The notes under the pieces were generated by a model. That model was not told where the DNA came from. It searched no databases and worked only from the letters and a program-made list of their open reading frames with translations. A stretch of 51,534 nt of DNA from an uncultured Burkholderiaceae bacterium (GTDB taxonomy: Bacteria > Pseudomonadota > Gammaproteobacteria > Burkholderiales > Burkholderiaceae_B), in the NCBI GenBank assembly GCA_937888805.1, contig CALBEY010000062.1:1-51534 (forward strand). Direction: 5' to 3'. How positions within the stretch are numbered: the stretch's first letter is position 1; every line of letters starts with the position of its first letter. The position numbers and the translations under genes were made by a program. Shown here in pieces: positions 31,556-40,516 of this stretch.

Positions 31556-31559
31556 CCGT

Positions 31560-32765
31560 ATGAGTGATTCGTTTCAAGCCCCAACGCCGGCGTCGACAAG
31601 TCCACCTGTGGCTATCGCAGTTGGCAGCGTGGGCTTGGTCCAAACGCAGTTCCATGATTTTGACCAGCCTTTGCCGCTTATGAGCGGCCAATCCTTACCG
31701 TCTTACACCTTAGCGGTTCATACCTATGGCCAGTTAAATGCCGATCGATCGAATGCGGTTTTGATTTGTCATGCATTGAATGCTTCGCATCACGTGGCCG
31801 GTCTATCGGCCGAAAACCCTGACGATTTGGGCTGGTGGGACAACATGGTGGGCCCGGGCAAGCCAGTGGACACAGACATATTCTTTGTCATAGGTGTCAA
31901 TAACCTTGGGTCGTGTTTTGGATCCACCGGCCCGGCTTCCATCAACCCGGCGACCAACCGTCCGTGGGGTGCGGCATTTCCCGTGTTGACTGTTGAAGAT
32001 TGGGTGATGGCGCAGGCCCGTTTGGCCGACAAGCTCGGTATCGAGCGATTTGCCGCTGTCATGGGTGGCTCTTTGGGCGGCATGCAAGCGTTGAGTTGGT
32101 CTATCGCTTGTCCCGATCGCGTGGCCAACTGCGTGGTGATTGCCAGTACGCCGCGACTGTCAGCACAAAACATCGCTTTTAACGAGGTGGCACGGCGCGC
32201 GATCATCACGGACCCCGAGTTTCATGGGGGTGATTACTATGCCCATGGCGTGGTCCCAAAGCGTGGTTTGGCGGTGGCACGCATGGTTGGTCACATCACC
32301 TACCTTTCAGACAGTGACATGGCAGAAAAATTTGGCCGCACGCAGCGTTCGCCCGCAGCCGACGGTGATTACCATTACGGCTTTGACGTTGAGTTCGAAG
32401 TCGAGTCTTATCTGCGTTATCAGGGTGAGAAATTTTCACGCTATTTTGATGCCAACACCTATCTGATTATCACGCGTGCCTTGGATTATTTCGACCCTGG
32501 CCGACAGACCAATGGCGATTTAACGCTGGCATTGGCAATGGCCAAAGCCAACTTTTTGTTGGTGTCGTTTTCGACCGATTGGCGATTCCCACCGCCCCGA
32601 TCGCGAGAGATCGTGAAGGCGTTACTGAACAACGAGGCATCAGTCAGTTACGCCGAGATCGACGCGCCCCACGGTCACGATGCTTTTTTGCTGACTGATC
32701 CGAGATACCACTCTGTTGTTCGTTCTTATTTTGAACGGATCGCTCAGGGGCTCAATCATGACTGA
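31560..32765 (+). CDS. metX: Homoserine O-acyltransferase MetX
   Basis: MetX activates homoserine with an acyl group from CoA, the first specific step to methionine. The 401-residue alpha/beta-hydrolase has its nucleophile in [14 protein letters not shown] (near residue 168), the acid in FSTDWRFPP and the His in [10 protein letters not shown]. MetX proteins paired with MetW are often reported to use succinyl-CoA rather than acetyl-CoA; sequence alone does not settle that here. The stop overlaps metW by eight bases (ATGACTGA). The upstream SAM-II riboswitch gives product feedback. Confidence 0.94.
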   Translation: MSDSFQAPTPASTSPPVAIAVGSVGLVQTQFHDFDQPLPLMSGQSLPSYTLAVHTYGQLNADRSNAVLICHALNASHHVAGLSAENPDDLGWWDNMVGPGKPVDTDIFFVIGVNNLGSCFGSTGPASINPATNRPWGAAFPVLTVEDWVMAQARLADKLGIERFAAVMGGSLGGMQALSWSIACPDRVANCVVIASTPRLSAQNIAFNEVARRAIITDPEFHGGDYYAHGVVPKRGLAVARMVGHITYLSDSDMAEKFGRTQRSPAADGDYHYGFDVEFEVESYLRYQGEKFSRYFDANTYLIITRALDYFDPGRQTNGDLTLALAMAKANFLLVSFSTDWRFPPPRSREIVKALLNNEASVSYAEIDAPHGHDAFLLTDPRYHSVVRSYFERIAQGLNHD

Positions 32766-33360
32766 GGCCATCGCAACGCCTGTGAGGCGTGATTTCCAGC
32801 GAATCGCAAGCTGGGTCGCCCCCCAAAGCCGAGTACTGGACTTGGGTTGTGGTGATGGCGCGTTACTGAGTTTTTTGCAGCAACAACGAAAGGTCAAGGG
32901 GATTGGTGTTGAAATCGACGACCAAAGGGTGATTGCTTGCGTGCAAAAGGGTGTGGACGTTGTCCAACAAAACCTTGAAGATGGGTTGGCCTTATTTGGT
33001 GATCAGCAATTTGATACCGTGGTCTTGTCTCAAACCTTACAATCTATGCATCACACCGAACACATCTTGCGTGAAATGGTGCGCGTGGGTCGCACCGGCG
33101 TGGTTTCGTTTCCTAATTTTGGTTACTTGCCGCACGGTTGGTCCATCCTCTGCGGACGGATGCCGGTCACCAAGCAAATGCCTTATGCCTGGTATAACAC
33201 CCCCAATATTCATTTGTGCACGATCAAAGACTTCGAAGATTTGTGTGACAAGTTAAATTTGCACATCCTTGAGCGTGCGACTTTCAATCCAACGGCTGAG
33301 GTCAGTTGGCTACCGAACTGGCGTGCCACGTTGGCACTTTACCGATTCAGTGGCGCTTAA
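32758..33360 (+). CDS. metW: Methionine biosynthesis protein MetW
   Basis: This is a 200-residue SAM-dependent methyltransferase-fold protein with motif [16 protein letters not shown] and the family-specific [21 protein letters not shown] region cut here to FPNFGYL plus GRMPVT. MetW is thought to assist MetX activity. ATG 32758 overlaps the end of metX; the frame is open earlier, but that would lie deep inside metX. The two genes share the riboswitch-controlled transcript. Confidence 0.93.
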   Translation: MTEAIATPVRRDFQRIASWVAPQSRVLDLGCGDGALLSFLQQQRKVKGIGVEIDDQRVIACVQKGVDVVQQNLEDGLALFGDQQFDTVVLSQTLQSMHHTEHILREMVRVGRTGVVSFPNFGYLPHGWSILCGRMPVTKQMPYAWYNTPNIHLCTIKDFEDLCDKLNLHILERATFNPTAEVSWLPNWRATLALYRFSGA

Positions 33361-33372
33361 TCGAGATACATC

Positions 33373-34638
33373 ATGTTTACTAGTGTTTACTTTGGTCGCC
33401 GCGTGGCGCCCCTGTTGGCGTTGGGCTTTGCCAGTGGACTGCCGCTGGCCTTGACAGGGGGAACCCTGCAGGCCTGGGCGACTGTCGAAAACGTATCGCT
33501 GCAGGACATTGGTTTTCTGACGTTAGTCGGTACGGCCTACACCTTAAAATTTTTGTGGGCACCATTGGTCGATCGCTATGTGCCCCCCTTTTTGGGACGC
33601 CGTCGTGGTTGGATGGCGGTCACTCAAGTGCTGCTCGCCTTGGGCATGGTGGCCATGGGGCAGTTATCCCCAGCTGACTCTTTGGGTCCCTTGGCGATGT
33701 TGGCGGTATTGGTGGCGTTCTTTTCTGCCACCCAAGACATCGCCTTTGATGCCTATCGCACAGATGTTTTGCAAGCCAAAGAGCGTGGTGCGGGGGCGGC
33801 CTTGTCGGTGCTGGGCTACCGCTTGGCGATGTTGGTGTCTGGGGGGCTGGCGCTGATATTGGCCGATCAATGGCTGGGCTGGCAAAACATGTACTTGGCC
33901 ATGGGGGCTTTGATGCTCTTAGGGGTGTTTGCCACTTTGGCTGCCCCCGAACCACAAAACCCCGGGCGTGCACCGGTTTCGCTGAGCGAAGCGGTGGTGG
34001 CGCCTTTGAAGGAATTTTTCTCACGCGACAAAGTTTGGCTTTTGCTTTTACTGATTGTGTTGTACAAGCTCGGCGATGCCTTTGCGGGCGCTTTGTCCAC
34101 GACGTTCTTGATCCGAGGCGCCGGCTATACCGTCACTGAAGTGGGCACAATCAATAAGATCATGGGGTTGACGGCGACCATTGTCGGGGCGCTGGTTGGT
34201 GGTGGTTTGATGACCAAATTCGGCTTGTATCGATCCCTGATGTTTTTTGGCGTTTTGCAAGCCGTCTCGAACTTTGGTTATTGGTTGATTGCGATCAACC
34301 CACCCAACATTTACTTGATGGCAGCCGGCGTTGGGTTTGAGAACTTATGTGGCGGCATGGGTACGGCGGCCTTTGTTGCGCTTTTGATGGGTTTGTGTCA
34401 GCAGCAGTTTTCAGCGACGCAGTTTGCCCTGTTATCAGCACTTTCAGCAGTGGGTCGTACCTATTTGGCAGGCCCTTTGGCACCACCCTTGGTTGAAAGT
34501 TTGGAGTGGTCAGGGTTTTTTGTGGTGACAGTGGTGATTGCGCTGCCGGGGTTGTGGCTCCTGTGGCGTCGTCGCGCCGACATCGAAGCCATTGACGACG
34601 ATGTCATCAGTCAAATGAGTGCGTCAACTAAATCGTGA
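33373..34638 (+). CDS. ampG: AmpG-like muropeptide permease (MFS)
   Basis: This 421-residue transporter has about 12 transmembrane helices. The N-terminal half is characteristic of AmpG: GFASGLPLALTGGTLQAW, then TAYTLKFLWAPLVDRYVPP and QDIAFDAYRTDVL. AmpG imports GlcNAc-anhydroMurNAc peptides from the periplasm for cell-wall recycling. It is shorter than E. coli AmpG and ends after the 12-helix core. It lies 12 bases after metW. The cytoplasmic amidase AmpD, which acts on its cargo, is encoded at 47.5 kb. The 3' end overlaps convergent xth by 11 bases. Confidence 0.85.
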   Translation: MFTSVYFGRRVAPLLALGFASGLPLALTGGTLQAWATVENVSLQDIGFLTLVGTAYTLKFLWAPLVDRYVPPFLGRRRGWMAVTQVLLALGMVAMGQLSPADSLGPLAMLAVLVAFFSATQDIAFDAYRTDVLQAKERGAGAALSVLGYRLAMLVSGGLALILADQWLGWQNMYLAMGALMLLGVFATLAAPEPQNPGRAPVSLSEAVVAPLKEFFSRDKVWLLLLLIVLYKLGDAFAGALSTTFLIRGAGYTVTEVGTINKIMGLTATIVGALVGGGLMTKFGLYRSLMFFGVLQAVSNFGYWLIAINPPNIYLMAAGVGFENLCGGMGTAAFVALLMGLCQQQFSATQFALLSALSAVGRTYLAGPLAPPLVESLEWSGFFVVTVVIALPGLWLLWRRRADIEAIDDDVISQMSASTKS

Positions 34639-35416
34639 TGTCATAGTCGATTGACAGTGGCGCATGGTCTGAGAATCGTTGCGCTTTGTATATTTCGACA
34701 TGCTGGGCCTTTTGCGCCACGCCTGGTGTGGCGATTTGGTAGTCAATGCGCCAACCGACATTGTTGGCCCAAGCTTGGCCTCGATTGCTCCACCAAGTGA
34801 ACTGGTCTTCGCCTGGTTCTAGCGCGCGAAACACATCAACAAACCCGATCTCATCAAATACCTTGGTCAACCATTGCCTTTCCTCTGGCAGAAAGCCAGA
34901 GTTCTTACGGTTACCGCGCCAGTTTTTAAGGTCAATCTCTTTATGCGCAATATTCCAGTCGCCACAGATGATGAATTCATGGCCTGTTTCACGGTGGGTC
35001 TTCATGAGTGACTCAAGCCAAGGCGCAAACGTGTCTAAGCATTGCATTTTGATAGCTTGCCGTTCATCGCCGCTTGACCCTGACGGCAGGTAAGCACTGA
35101 TAACGGTTAAGTTTGGCCAGCGCGCCGTGATGATTCGACCTTCATCATCAAAGAAAGGCATGCCCAAACCAGTGACAACCGACTCGGGGCTTTGGCGCAC
35201 GTATAGACCGACGCCACTGTAGCCTTTCTTTTGTGCAAAATGAAAGTGGCCTTCGTAAGGCTCGGGGTCGGTGAGATCGCGGTCAAGATCGGCTTCGTGG
35301 GCTTTGATCTCTTGCAAACAGATGATGTCAGCCCCCTGCGCCTGCATCCATGGGTAAAGTCCTTTGCGAAACGCTGAGCGCAGGCCATTGACGTTCAGAG
35401 AGGTGACACGAAGCAA
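34628..35416 (-). CDS. xth: Exodeoxyribonuclease III
   Basis: This is a 262-residue AP endonuclease and 3'-exonuclease of the ExoIII/EEP family, used in base excision repair. Metal and catalytic residues appear in LNVNGLRSAF, CLQEIKAHE (Glu), CGDWNIAHKEID (Asp, Asn) and FSDHAPLSIDYD (Asp-His). I prefer TTG 35416 because GGAG lies six bases upstream; the GTG at 35428 would add four residues with no site. It is divergent from pyrE and overlaps the 3' end of ampG. Confidence 0.93.
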   Translation of the reverse strand: MLRVTSLNVNGLRSAFRKGLYPWMQAQGADIICLQEIKAHEADLDRDLTDPEPYEGHFHFAQKKGYSGVGLYVRQSPESVVTGLGMPFFDDEGRIITARWPNLTVISAYLPSGSSGDERQAIKMQCLDTFAPWLESLMKTHRETGHEFIICGDWNIAHKEIDLKNWRGNRKNSGFLPEERQWLTKVFDEIGFVDVFRALEPGEDQFTWWSNRGQAWANNVGWRIDYQIATPGVAQKAQHVEIYKAQRFSDHAPLSIDYDITI

Positions 35417-35478
35417 GGTGATCTCCACAAAAATGAGAAAATGAGATAATCAGAACAACCACTAAGCGGACACGAGAC

Positions 35479-36177
35479 ATGACAACTGACGTTAAAACAG
35501 CCCAGCCACCATCACTGGATCGCGCCGCATTCGTGAACTTCGCTCTCGACGAAGGCGTCTTGCGCTTCGGGCAGTTCCAAACCAAGTCGGGCCGATTGAG
35601 CCCGTACTTCTTTGACGCGGGCCTCTTTAATCATGGGGCAAGTTTGGCACGTCTGGGTGAATTTTACGCCGAGGCCCTGTTGGCGTCCGGTCAGCCCTTT
35701 GATATGCTGTTTGGGCCTGCCTACAAAGGCATTTCTTTAGCGGCCACAGCGTCTATGGCTTTGTCGGTTCGAGCCGAGTGTGCGGGACGACCCATCCCCT
35801 TTGCTTTTAATCGCAAAGAGGCCAAGGACCACGGCGAAGGCGGTTCTTTGGTCGGCGCACCGTTGGCTGGTCGGGTGGTGATCATTGATGATGTGATCAC
35901 CGCTGGCACCTCAGTGCGAGAATCCGTGGATATTATCCGAGCGGCGGGTGCAGAGCCCGTGGCGGTGTTGATTGCGCTTGATCGCATGGAGCGTGCGGGT
36001 GCTGAGGGTGACTTGTCTGCCGGTTCGGCGGTGCAAGAAGTGGGTAAGCGTTACGGCTTACCCGTGATCACCATCGCCACACTCGAAGACATCATGGCTT
36101 TGATTAAAGGCCAATCCGCTTTCACCGACCATGCTGCAGCGATTCAGGCCTACCGCGACCGTTACGGCATTCTTTAA
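35479..36177 (+). CDS. pyrE: Orotate phosphoribosyltransferase
   Basis: PyrE joins orotate and PRPP to form orotidine monophosphate in pyrimidine synthesis. The 232-residue type I PRTase has FGPAYKGISLAATASMAL for the substrate pocket, FNRKEAKDHGEGG as the flexible catalytic loop, and the PRPP motif VVIIDDVITAGTSVRES. The short gap to divergent xth (about 60 bases) must hold both promoters. Its stop is six bases from the convergent M20 gene's stop. Confidence 0.96.
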   Translation: MTTDVKTAQPPSLDRAAFVNFALDEGVLRFGQFQTKSGRLSPYFFDAGLFNHGASLARLGEFYAEALLASGQPFDMLFGPAYKGISLAATASMALSVRAECAGRPIPFAFNRKEAKDHGEGGSLVGAPLAGRVVIIDDVITAGTSVRESVDIIRAAGAEPVAVLIALDRMERAGAEGDLSAGSAVQEVGKRYGLPVITIATLEDIMALIKGQSAFTDHAAAIQAYRDRYGIL

Positions 36178-36183
36178 AGGCGG

Positions 36184-37470
36184 TTAAGTGGTCACTGACG
36201 CCTTATAGCCAGTTTCGTCCAATGCCTTAAGGGTTTCGATCAAGATCGCGGTGGCTTGCATGAAGTCGTCGGTGCTCATGTCTTCACCAGGGTGATGACT
36301 GCCGCTGGGATTACGGATGAACACAAAACCAAACGGAATCCCGGCGCTGTGAAAGGCGGCCGCATCATGCGAAGCGGGGCTCAGCAGATCGGGTGCCGCA
36401 ATGCCCAAGGCTTTGGCGCTTTTGCGCAGCGCCTCAGAAAATGTTTCATCAGCTTGCGCCACGGGCGCCGCACTGCGAGGGCCAAGATCAATGTTGACAC
36501 CCCGATTTTTTTCAACGGTTTTAACCATGGTCAAAAACTGTTGCTCAAGCCCATCTAAGAACGTTTGATCGTAGGCGCGCAGATCCAAACTAAAGCGAAA
36601 CTCACCGGGCACAATGGTTAAACCGTGACGTTGGGAATTGGTGTGGAACTCCCCAACGGTGAAGGCCATGGGTTTGCCTTGGGCTTCGGCTGCTTGCCAG
36701 ATGTTATCAAGTCCCACCAAAAGCTCGGCACCAGCCAAAGCGGCGTCTTTTCGAAACCGCCTAGGCAAACCCACGTGACCATATTCACCCACGATACGCG
36801 CTTGCGCATAGCGCACATTGCCGGGCACAGCGGTGCCTATGGCTACTGCAAAACCGTCAACCGCAAGTGACGGGGCTTGTTCAATGTGCACTTCTAAAAA
36901 TGCTGCCACCCGCTCGGGTGTGAGCGACGGGCGCTTCTCGCGCACAGCTTGTACATCGCCACCGGCCGCTTCTAAGTGCTCGGCCAACGTGCGTTGTGTG
37001 TCTACCCGACGCTTATCCAAGGCCTCTGAACCCAACAGACCCAAAGCGCCTCGACTACCGATGTAGGAGTGTTGAAACCAATAGCTTTCTTCGGCACGGA
37101 TACCCATGACCATCACGTCATGCTTGAGTTTCACCCCTTGCGCTTGCAGTGCTTTGATCGCCACCAACCCTGTGACAACACCCGCAGCCCCATCAAAATT
37201 GCCGCCTGCCGGTACTGAGTCAAGGTGTGAGCCAATCACGACCGCTGGTAACGTGCGATCCGTGCCTGGCAGCACCATGAAGGTGTTGCACAAATGGTCG
37301 GTCCAGACGTCTAAGCCCAGTGCTTTGGCGTGACGCGTCATCTGATCGTGCGCGATTTGTTCACCTGGCCCGTAAGTGTCACGACAAATGCCGCCGCTCG
37401 CTGGGTCAGACGTTTGCTCGCGCAAATCATCAAACAAGCGTTGGGCGTAAGACTTTAAATCGTCATTCAT
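36184..37470 (-). CDS. M20 family N-carbamoyl-amino acid hydrolase / allantoate amidohydrolase-like
   Basis: This 428-residue enzyme belongs to the carbamoylase/allantoate amidohydrolase branch of the M20 metal-dependent amidohydrolases. Metal ligands are visible in IGSHLDSVPAGGNFDGAAGV (His, Asp), RAEES (Glu), EVHIEQAPSLA (His) and SPASHDAAAF (His). A lid/dimerisation domain lies between about residues 215 and 330. It removes a carbamoyl or ureido group from an amino-acid-like substrate, releasing ammonia and CO2. It is on the same strand as the 38.8-44.3 kb operon but separated from it by an opposite-strand gene, so a joint pathway is only possible, not shown. Confidence 0.85.
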   Translation of the reverse strand: MNDDLKSYAQRLFDDLREQTSDPASGGICRDTYGPGEQIAHDQMTRHAKALGLDVWTDHLCNTFMVLPGTDRTLPAVVIGSHLDSVPAGGNFDGAAGVVTGLVAIKALQAQGVKLKHDVMVMGIRAEESYWFQHSYIGSRGALGLLGSEALDKRRVDTQRTLAEHLEAAGGDVQAVREKRPSLTPERVAAFLEVHIEQAPSLAVDGFAVAIGTAVPGNVRYAQARIVGEYGHVGLPRRFRKDAALAGAELLVGLDNIWQAAEAQGKPMAFTVGEFHTNSQRHGLTIVPGEFRFSLDLRAYDQTFLDGLEQQFLTMVKTVEKNRGVNIDLGPRSAAPVAQADETFSEALRKSAKALGIAAPDLLSPASHDAAAFHSAGIPFGFVFIRNPSGSHHPGEDMSTDDFMQATAILIETLKALDETGYKASVTT

Positions 37471-37751
37471 GGGGCGAGAGATTCCTTTGTCGTCAGGACT
37501 GTGTTTCTTTGATTTTTTGTGTGTTTTTCATTTTTTGATCAGCCAAAAAAACAACCTTAATTCTAGCAAGCTAATTTGTTTCGTTATGGTGAAGATTCTG
37601 GGTATCTTTAAATACCAGAAACACGGGCTTTGTGTCTTTCTGGTTTCAATCGACCCCGAGTCATTAGTGAGCGGTGAGTGCGCACTTCTCAAGAGGTACT
37701 ATGTAGTTACACAAGCTTTTAGCGTCTTTTGTTGATTAAAGGATTAATCTC
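37471..37751. other. AT-rich gap with two overlapping hairpins
   Basis: This 281-base divergent gap lies between the M20 enzyme and the aldo/keto reductase. It is unusually A/T-rich compared with its flanks. GGTAT (37601-37605) can pair with ATACC (37612-37616), and CCAGAAACAC (37615-37624) can pair with GTG-TC-TTTCTGG (37632-37643, two-base bulge). The two stems share CC at 37615-37616, so only one can form at a time. No clear promoter pair is visible. Confidence 0.4.
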
Positions 37752-38753
37752 ATGAAACTTCGCAAACTGGGTCAAGATGGACCAGCTGTTTCCCCAGTTG
37801 GTATTGGCGCAATGTCCTTTACCAACTTCTACGGGCCAACCAGTGAAGCGGCTAGCGTCGCTATTTTGGATGCGGCACTTGAAGCGGGGGTGACCCTCAT
37901 CGACACGGCCAATGTGTATGGGGCAGGTTCTTCAGAGACGCTGATTGGGCAGTATCTCAAAGCCAACCCAGCGGCCAAGCAGGCTTTCAAAATCTGCACC
38001 AAAGCCGGCATTACTCGAAAGCCCGATGGCACTGGCAATTTTTTTGATAATTCGGCTAAGCATCTTGAAAGCGAGCTTGATAAAAGCCTTGGGCGTTTGG
38101 GTATCGAAGCGGTTGACCTGTTTTATATTCACCGCCGTGATCAGTCGATACCGGTTGAGGAAGTGGCTCATACCTTAGCTGGATTTGTGAAGGCCGGCAA
38201 AGTCAAAGCGATTGGTTTTTCAGAGATTGCACCGTCTACGCTCAGACGTGCCCATGCGGTGCATCCTGTGGCTGCCGTTCAGTCGGAATATTCCTTGTCG
38301 GCTCGGGCGCCTGAGTTGGGATTGACCCAAGCGTGCGCTGAGTTGGGCACATCACTGGTGGCATTTAGCCCAGTAGGCCGATCATTGTTGACTGACGAGC
38401 CACTGAGTTTTGAGGCGGCCCAACAGACACAGTTTTTGGTGAATAACCCTCGATTTTTAGAGCCCAATTACACCGCCAACATTAACGCTGTGGTGCCTTT
38501 TAGGCAACTGGCCAAAGAGTTGGAACTACCTGCTGCGGGCTTGGCGATTGCTTGGCTTTTGGCGCAAGGTGATCACATCATTCCTATTCCAGGGACTCGC
38601 TCAATCACTCATTTCAAGCAGTTACTTCAGGGTGCTAACCGCCAACTCACGACAGAAGAACTCGAGGCGATTAACCGCATCCTCCCTGTGGGCTGGACTC
38701 ACGGTGATCGATATTCGCGCCAGCAATGGGATGGGCCAGAAGGGTATTGCTGA
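37752..38753 (+). CDS. Aldo/keto reductase
   Basis: This 333-residue TIM-barrel NADPH-dependent oxidoreductase belongs to the YajO/AKR13-like branch. The catalytic tetrad is visible: Asp and Tyr in LIDTANVYGAG, Lys in ICTKAGI and His in DLFYIHRRD. C-terminal IPIPGTRSITHFKQLL binds the NADPH phosphate. An AAAGGATTAA site precedes the ATG. It is divergent from the M20 enzyme and convergent with the AtuA gene, so it is probably transcribed alone. Its carbonyl substrate is unknown. Confidence 0.9.
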   Translation: MKLRKLGQDGPAVSPVGIGAMSFTNFYGPTSEAASVAILDAALEAGVTLIDTANVYGAGSSETLIGQYLKANPAAKQAFKICTKAGITRKPDGTGNFFDNSAKHLESELDKSLGRLGIEAVDLFYIHRRDQSIPVEEVAHTLAGFVKAGKVKAIGFSEIAPSTLRRAHAVHPVAAVQSEYSLSARAPELGLTQACAELGTSLVAFSPVGRSLLTDEPLSFEAAQQTQFLVNNPRFLEPNYTANINAVVPFRQLAKELELPAAGLAIAWLLAQGDHIIPIPGTRSITHFKQLLQGANRQLTTEELEAINRILPVGWTHGDRYSRQQWDGPEGYC

Positions 38754-38786
38754 GATCAGCGACTCGCTGTCCTTAGGATGGCGTTT

Positions 38787-40163
38787 TTACAATTGTTCAA
38801 CGGACACAGGAAATAGCGCGGCGGCATCGTCGGTCTGCATCACATGGTAGAGCACGAACTTATAGGCTTGACCGGTAGAAAGTTCTGGTGGGGTGAAAGG
38901 AAAGGCAATATTGCCCCCAGTGGACATCCGTCCCGCGAATCCTTGGTGCAATAAAAACTGTTTGAAGGTTTTGGTGACTGATAGTCCTAGTGCCTCGCTA
39001 GGTGCGATAACCTCAACGAGAATAAATATTTCACGCGGATGGTACATGGGCTCAACTGGGCTGACCGGTGATATACCGTCTAAGCCATACATGCGTGGGA
39101 AAATCTGGTAATTGCCTGGAACAAGTCCACGGGTGGTTTTTTCAACGATACCTAGCAGATCTCGAAGGTTTTCAATGAAACGGGGGTCAGCGGTGGCACA
39201 CAATAAAACAGACCGGAAACCGATTGGCGCGCTGGCCTCTACTTTGATGGTGGTTTTGCGTGCAGGGGTCCAAGTCGCACCGTTGACCTTTGTGCGTCTT
39301 TCATCGACGGCCGTATAGGTGGCGTGACTGACGTCAAGCGAGCCATCGGGTTCGGTAAATGTCAGTGGGTCTGATTGTTCGTAGAGGCTATGTGCTGCCA
39401 CGGACAATGGGGTGGCACTGCGATCTGGGTTCATGCTTTCAAGCACAAACCCGGTTTTGTCGAGTGTCGCTAACATGGCATCGCGCCCACCTGGTTCACA
39501 ACAAATCGACGTGCATTCGATAATCTTTGCCATGTGCATGACATTGGCCATGTCAAATCCGATCACTTTTGGCAAAGCCGCAAAAATGGCGGTGTCGCAG
39601 GCGCGTCCCGCAATGATAATGTCTGGATCTTTGTCAAAGGCAGCCACAAAAGGCTCACAGCCCATTTGCCCGACGATGTGGGTGCATTGTTCAATATCTT
39701 GCGCTGTCACGTCTAGGCGGCCACCAAGCGGGGCAAGGTAACCAGCCGCTAGCGCGTTGATGACAGCTTTTGCCTCAATGTCAGCGCGGATCACTGCCAG
39801 CTTAAAACTCAGCTTGTCTTCGAGCGCAATGGAACGAACCATATCGATGGTTGCCTCAAGGTGCGCTGATGCGCCTGCGGTACCTGCTGTGCCGATAATG
39901 AGTGGGATATCATGCTGTCGAGCAGCTCTAATCACCAGTCGCAGATCACGGCGAGTCATGGCATCGCTCGTTGCCATGACGCCTGCCCCAAGGTAGTAGG
40001 GGCCAGGATCAATAGAGCCCATATCGCAACCAATAAAGTCTGGATGACGCTCAAGGCCAGCGTTGAAACTGTGTTCTGGAATGCCATAACCGAGTTGCCC
40101 TGAGGCCGCCAAGATACGCAAGGTTTCGGGCTGGCGCTTGATAAGCCGTTGAACACAGTTCAT
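38787..40163 (-). CDS. AtuA/DUF1446 family protein
   Basis: This 458-residue protein matches the acyclic-terpene-utilisation AtuA N-terminal family (DUF1446), whose reaction is unknown. Typical segments are ILAASGQLGYGIPEHSF, FIGCDMGSIDPGPYYLG, PLIIGTAGTAGA, PDIIIAGRACDTAIFAALP and ECTSICCEPGGRDAML. It lacks signal or membrane segments. ATG 40163 overlaps the stop of the DUF4387 gene (ATGA), so the two are translationally coupled and probably form one complex. It is the last gene of a six-gene operon that includes a TctC receptor and two amide-hydrolase-fold proteins, which argues for a catabolic role. Confidence 0.82.
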   Translation of the reverse strand: MNCVQRLIKRQPETLRILAASGQLGYGIPEHSFNAGLERHPDFIGCDMGSIDPGPYYLGAGVMATSDAMTRRDLRLVIRAARQHDIPLIIGTAGTAGASAHLEATIDMVRSIALEDKLSFKLAVIRADIEAKAVINALAAGYLAPLGGRLDVTAQDIEQCTHIVGQMGCEPFVAAFDKDPDIIIAGRACDTAIFAALPKVIGFDMANVMHMAKIIECTSICCEPGGRDAMLATLDKTGFVLESMNPDRSATPLSVAAHSLYEQSDPLTFTEPDGSLDVSHATYTAVDERRTKVNGATWTPARKTTIKVEASAPIGFRSVLLCATADPRFIENLRDLLGIVEKTTRGLVPGNYQIFPRMYGLDGISPVSPVEPMYHPREIFILVEVIAPSEALGLSVTKTFKQFLLHQGFAGRMSTGGNIAFPFTPPELSTGQAYKFVLYHVMQTDDAAALFPVSVEQL

Positions 40164-40465
40164 AGCATCAGACTCAGTAAAGGGGCGTGTTGCTGTGAGC
40201 CGTAAACATCGCCATCGCCAGGTGATCCAGAAACAATCAGGCGTGGCATGGAAATTTTGATGGCGTGTGCGGCAGGATAGTGAATCACCACCAATTCATC
40301 CGCTGGTCGGCCAAATACCGACGCAAGGGCTTGAGCGGTCAGGTTTGGTGATGCAACTGCCAACGCGAATAAATCCTTATTTTTGAACAGCAAATCAAAA
40401 GAGATGACTAACGGACCCGCATTCTTACTGCGTATCACCTTTGCAACATCGAACAAACGGTTCAT
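40160..40465 (-). CDS. DUF4387 family protein (AtuA partner)
   Basis: This 101-residue protein fits DUF4387, the small partner found next to AtuA/DUF1446 genes. It has LFDVAKVIRSKNAGPLVISF near the start, VIHYPAAHAIKISMPR near residue 65, and a GDGDVYG motif near the C-terminus. It may supply the small C-terminal domain that is fused in longer AtuA proteins; that is inference from their fixed pairing. It is four-base coupled to AtuA downstream and 51 bases after the TctC gene. Confidence 0.75.
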   Translation of the reverse strand: MNRLFDVAKVIRSKNAGPLVISFDLLFKNKDLFALAVASPNLTAQALASVFGRPADELVVIHYPAAHAIKISMPRLIVSGSPGDGDVYGSQQHAPLLSLML

Positions 40466-40516
40466 GGCTGTCTGCCTTGTTAGGTGTGAATAAGCGGGCC
40501 CCTTAGCCGTTTAGCG

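Noticed and set aside
37469..37735. 88-codon frame in the gap before the aldo/keto reductase
   Set aside because: No ribosome site, composition follows the AT-rich gap, and it overlaps the start of the M20 gene.
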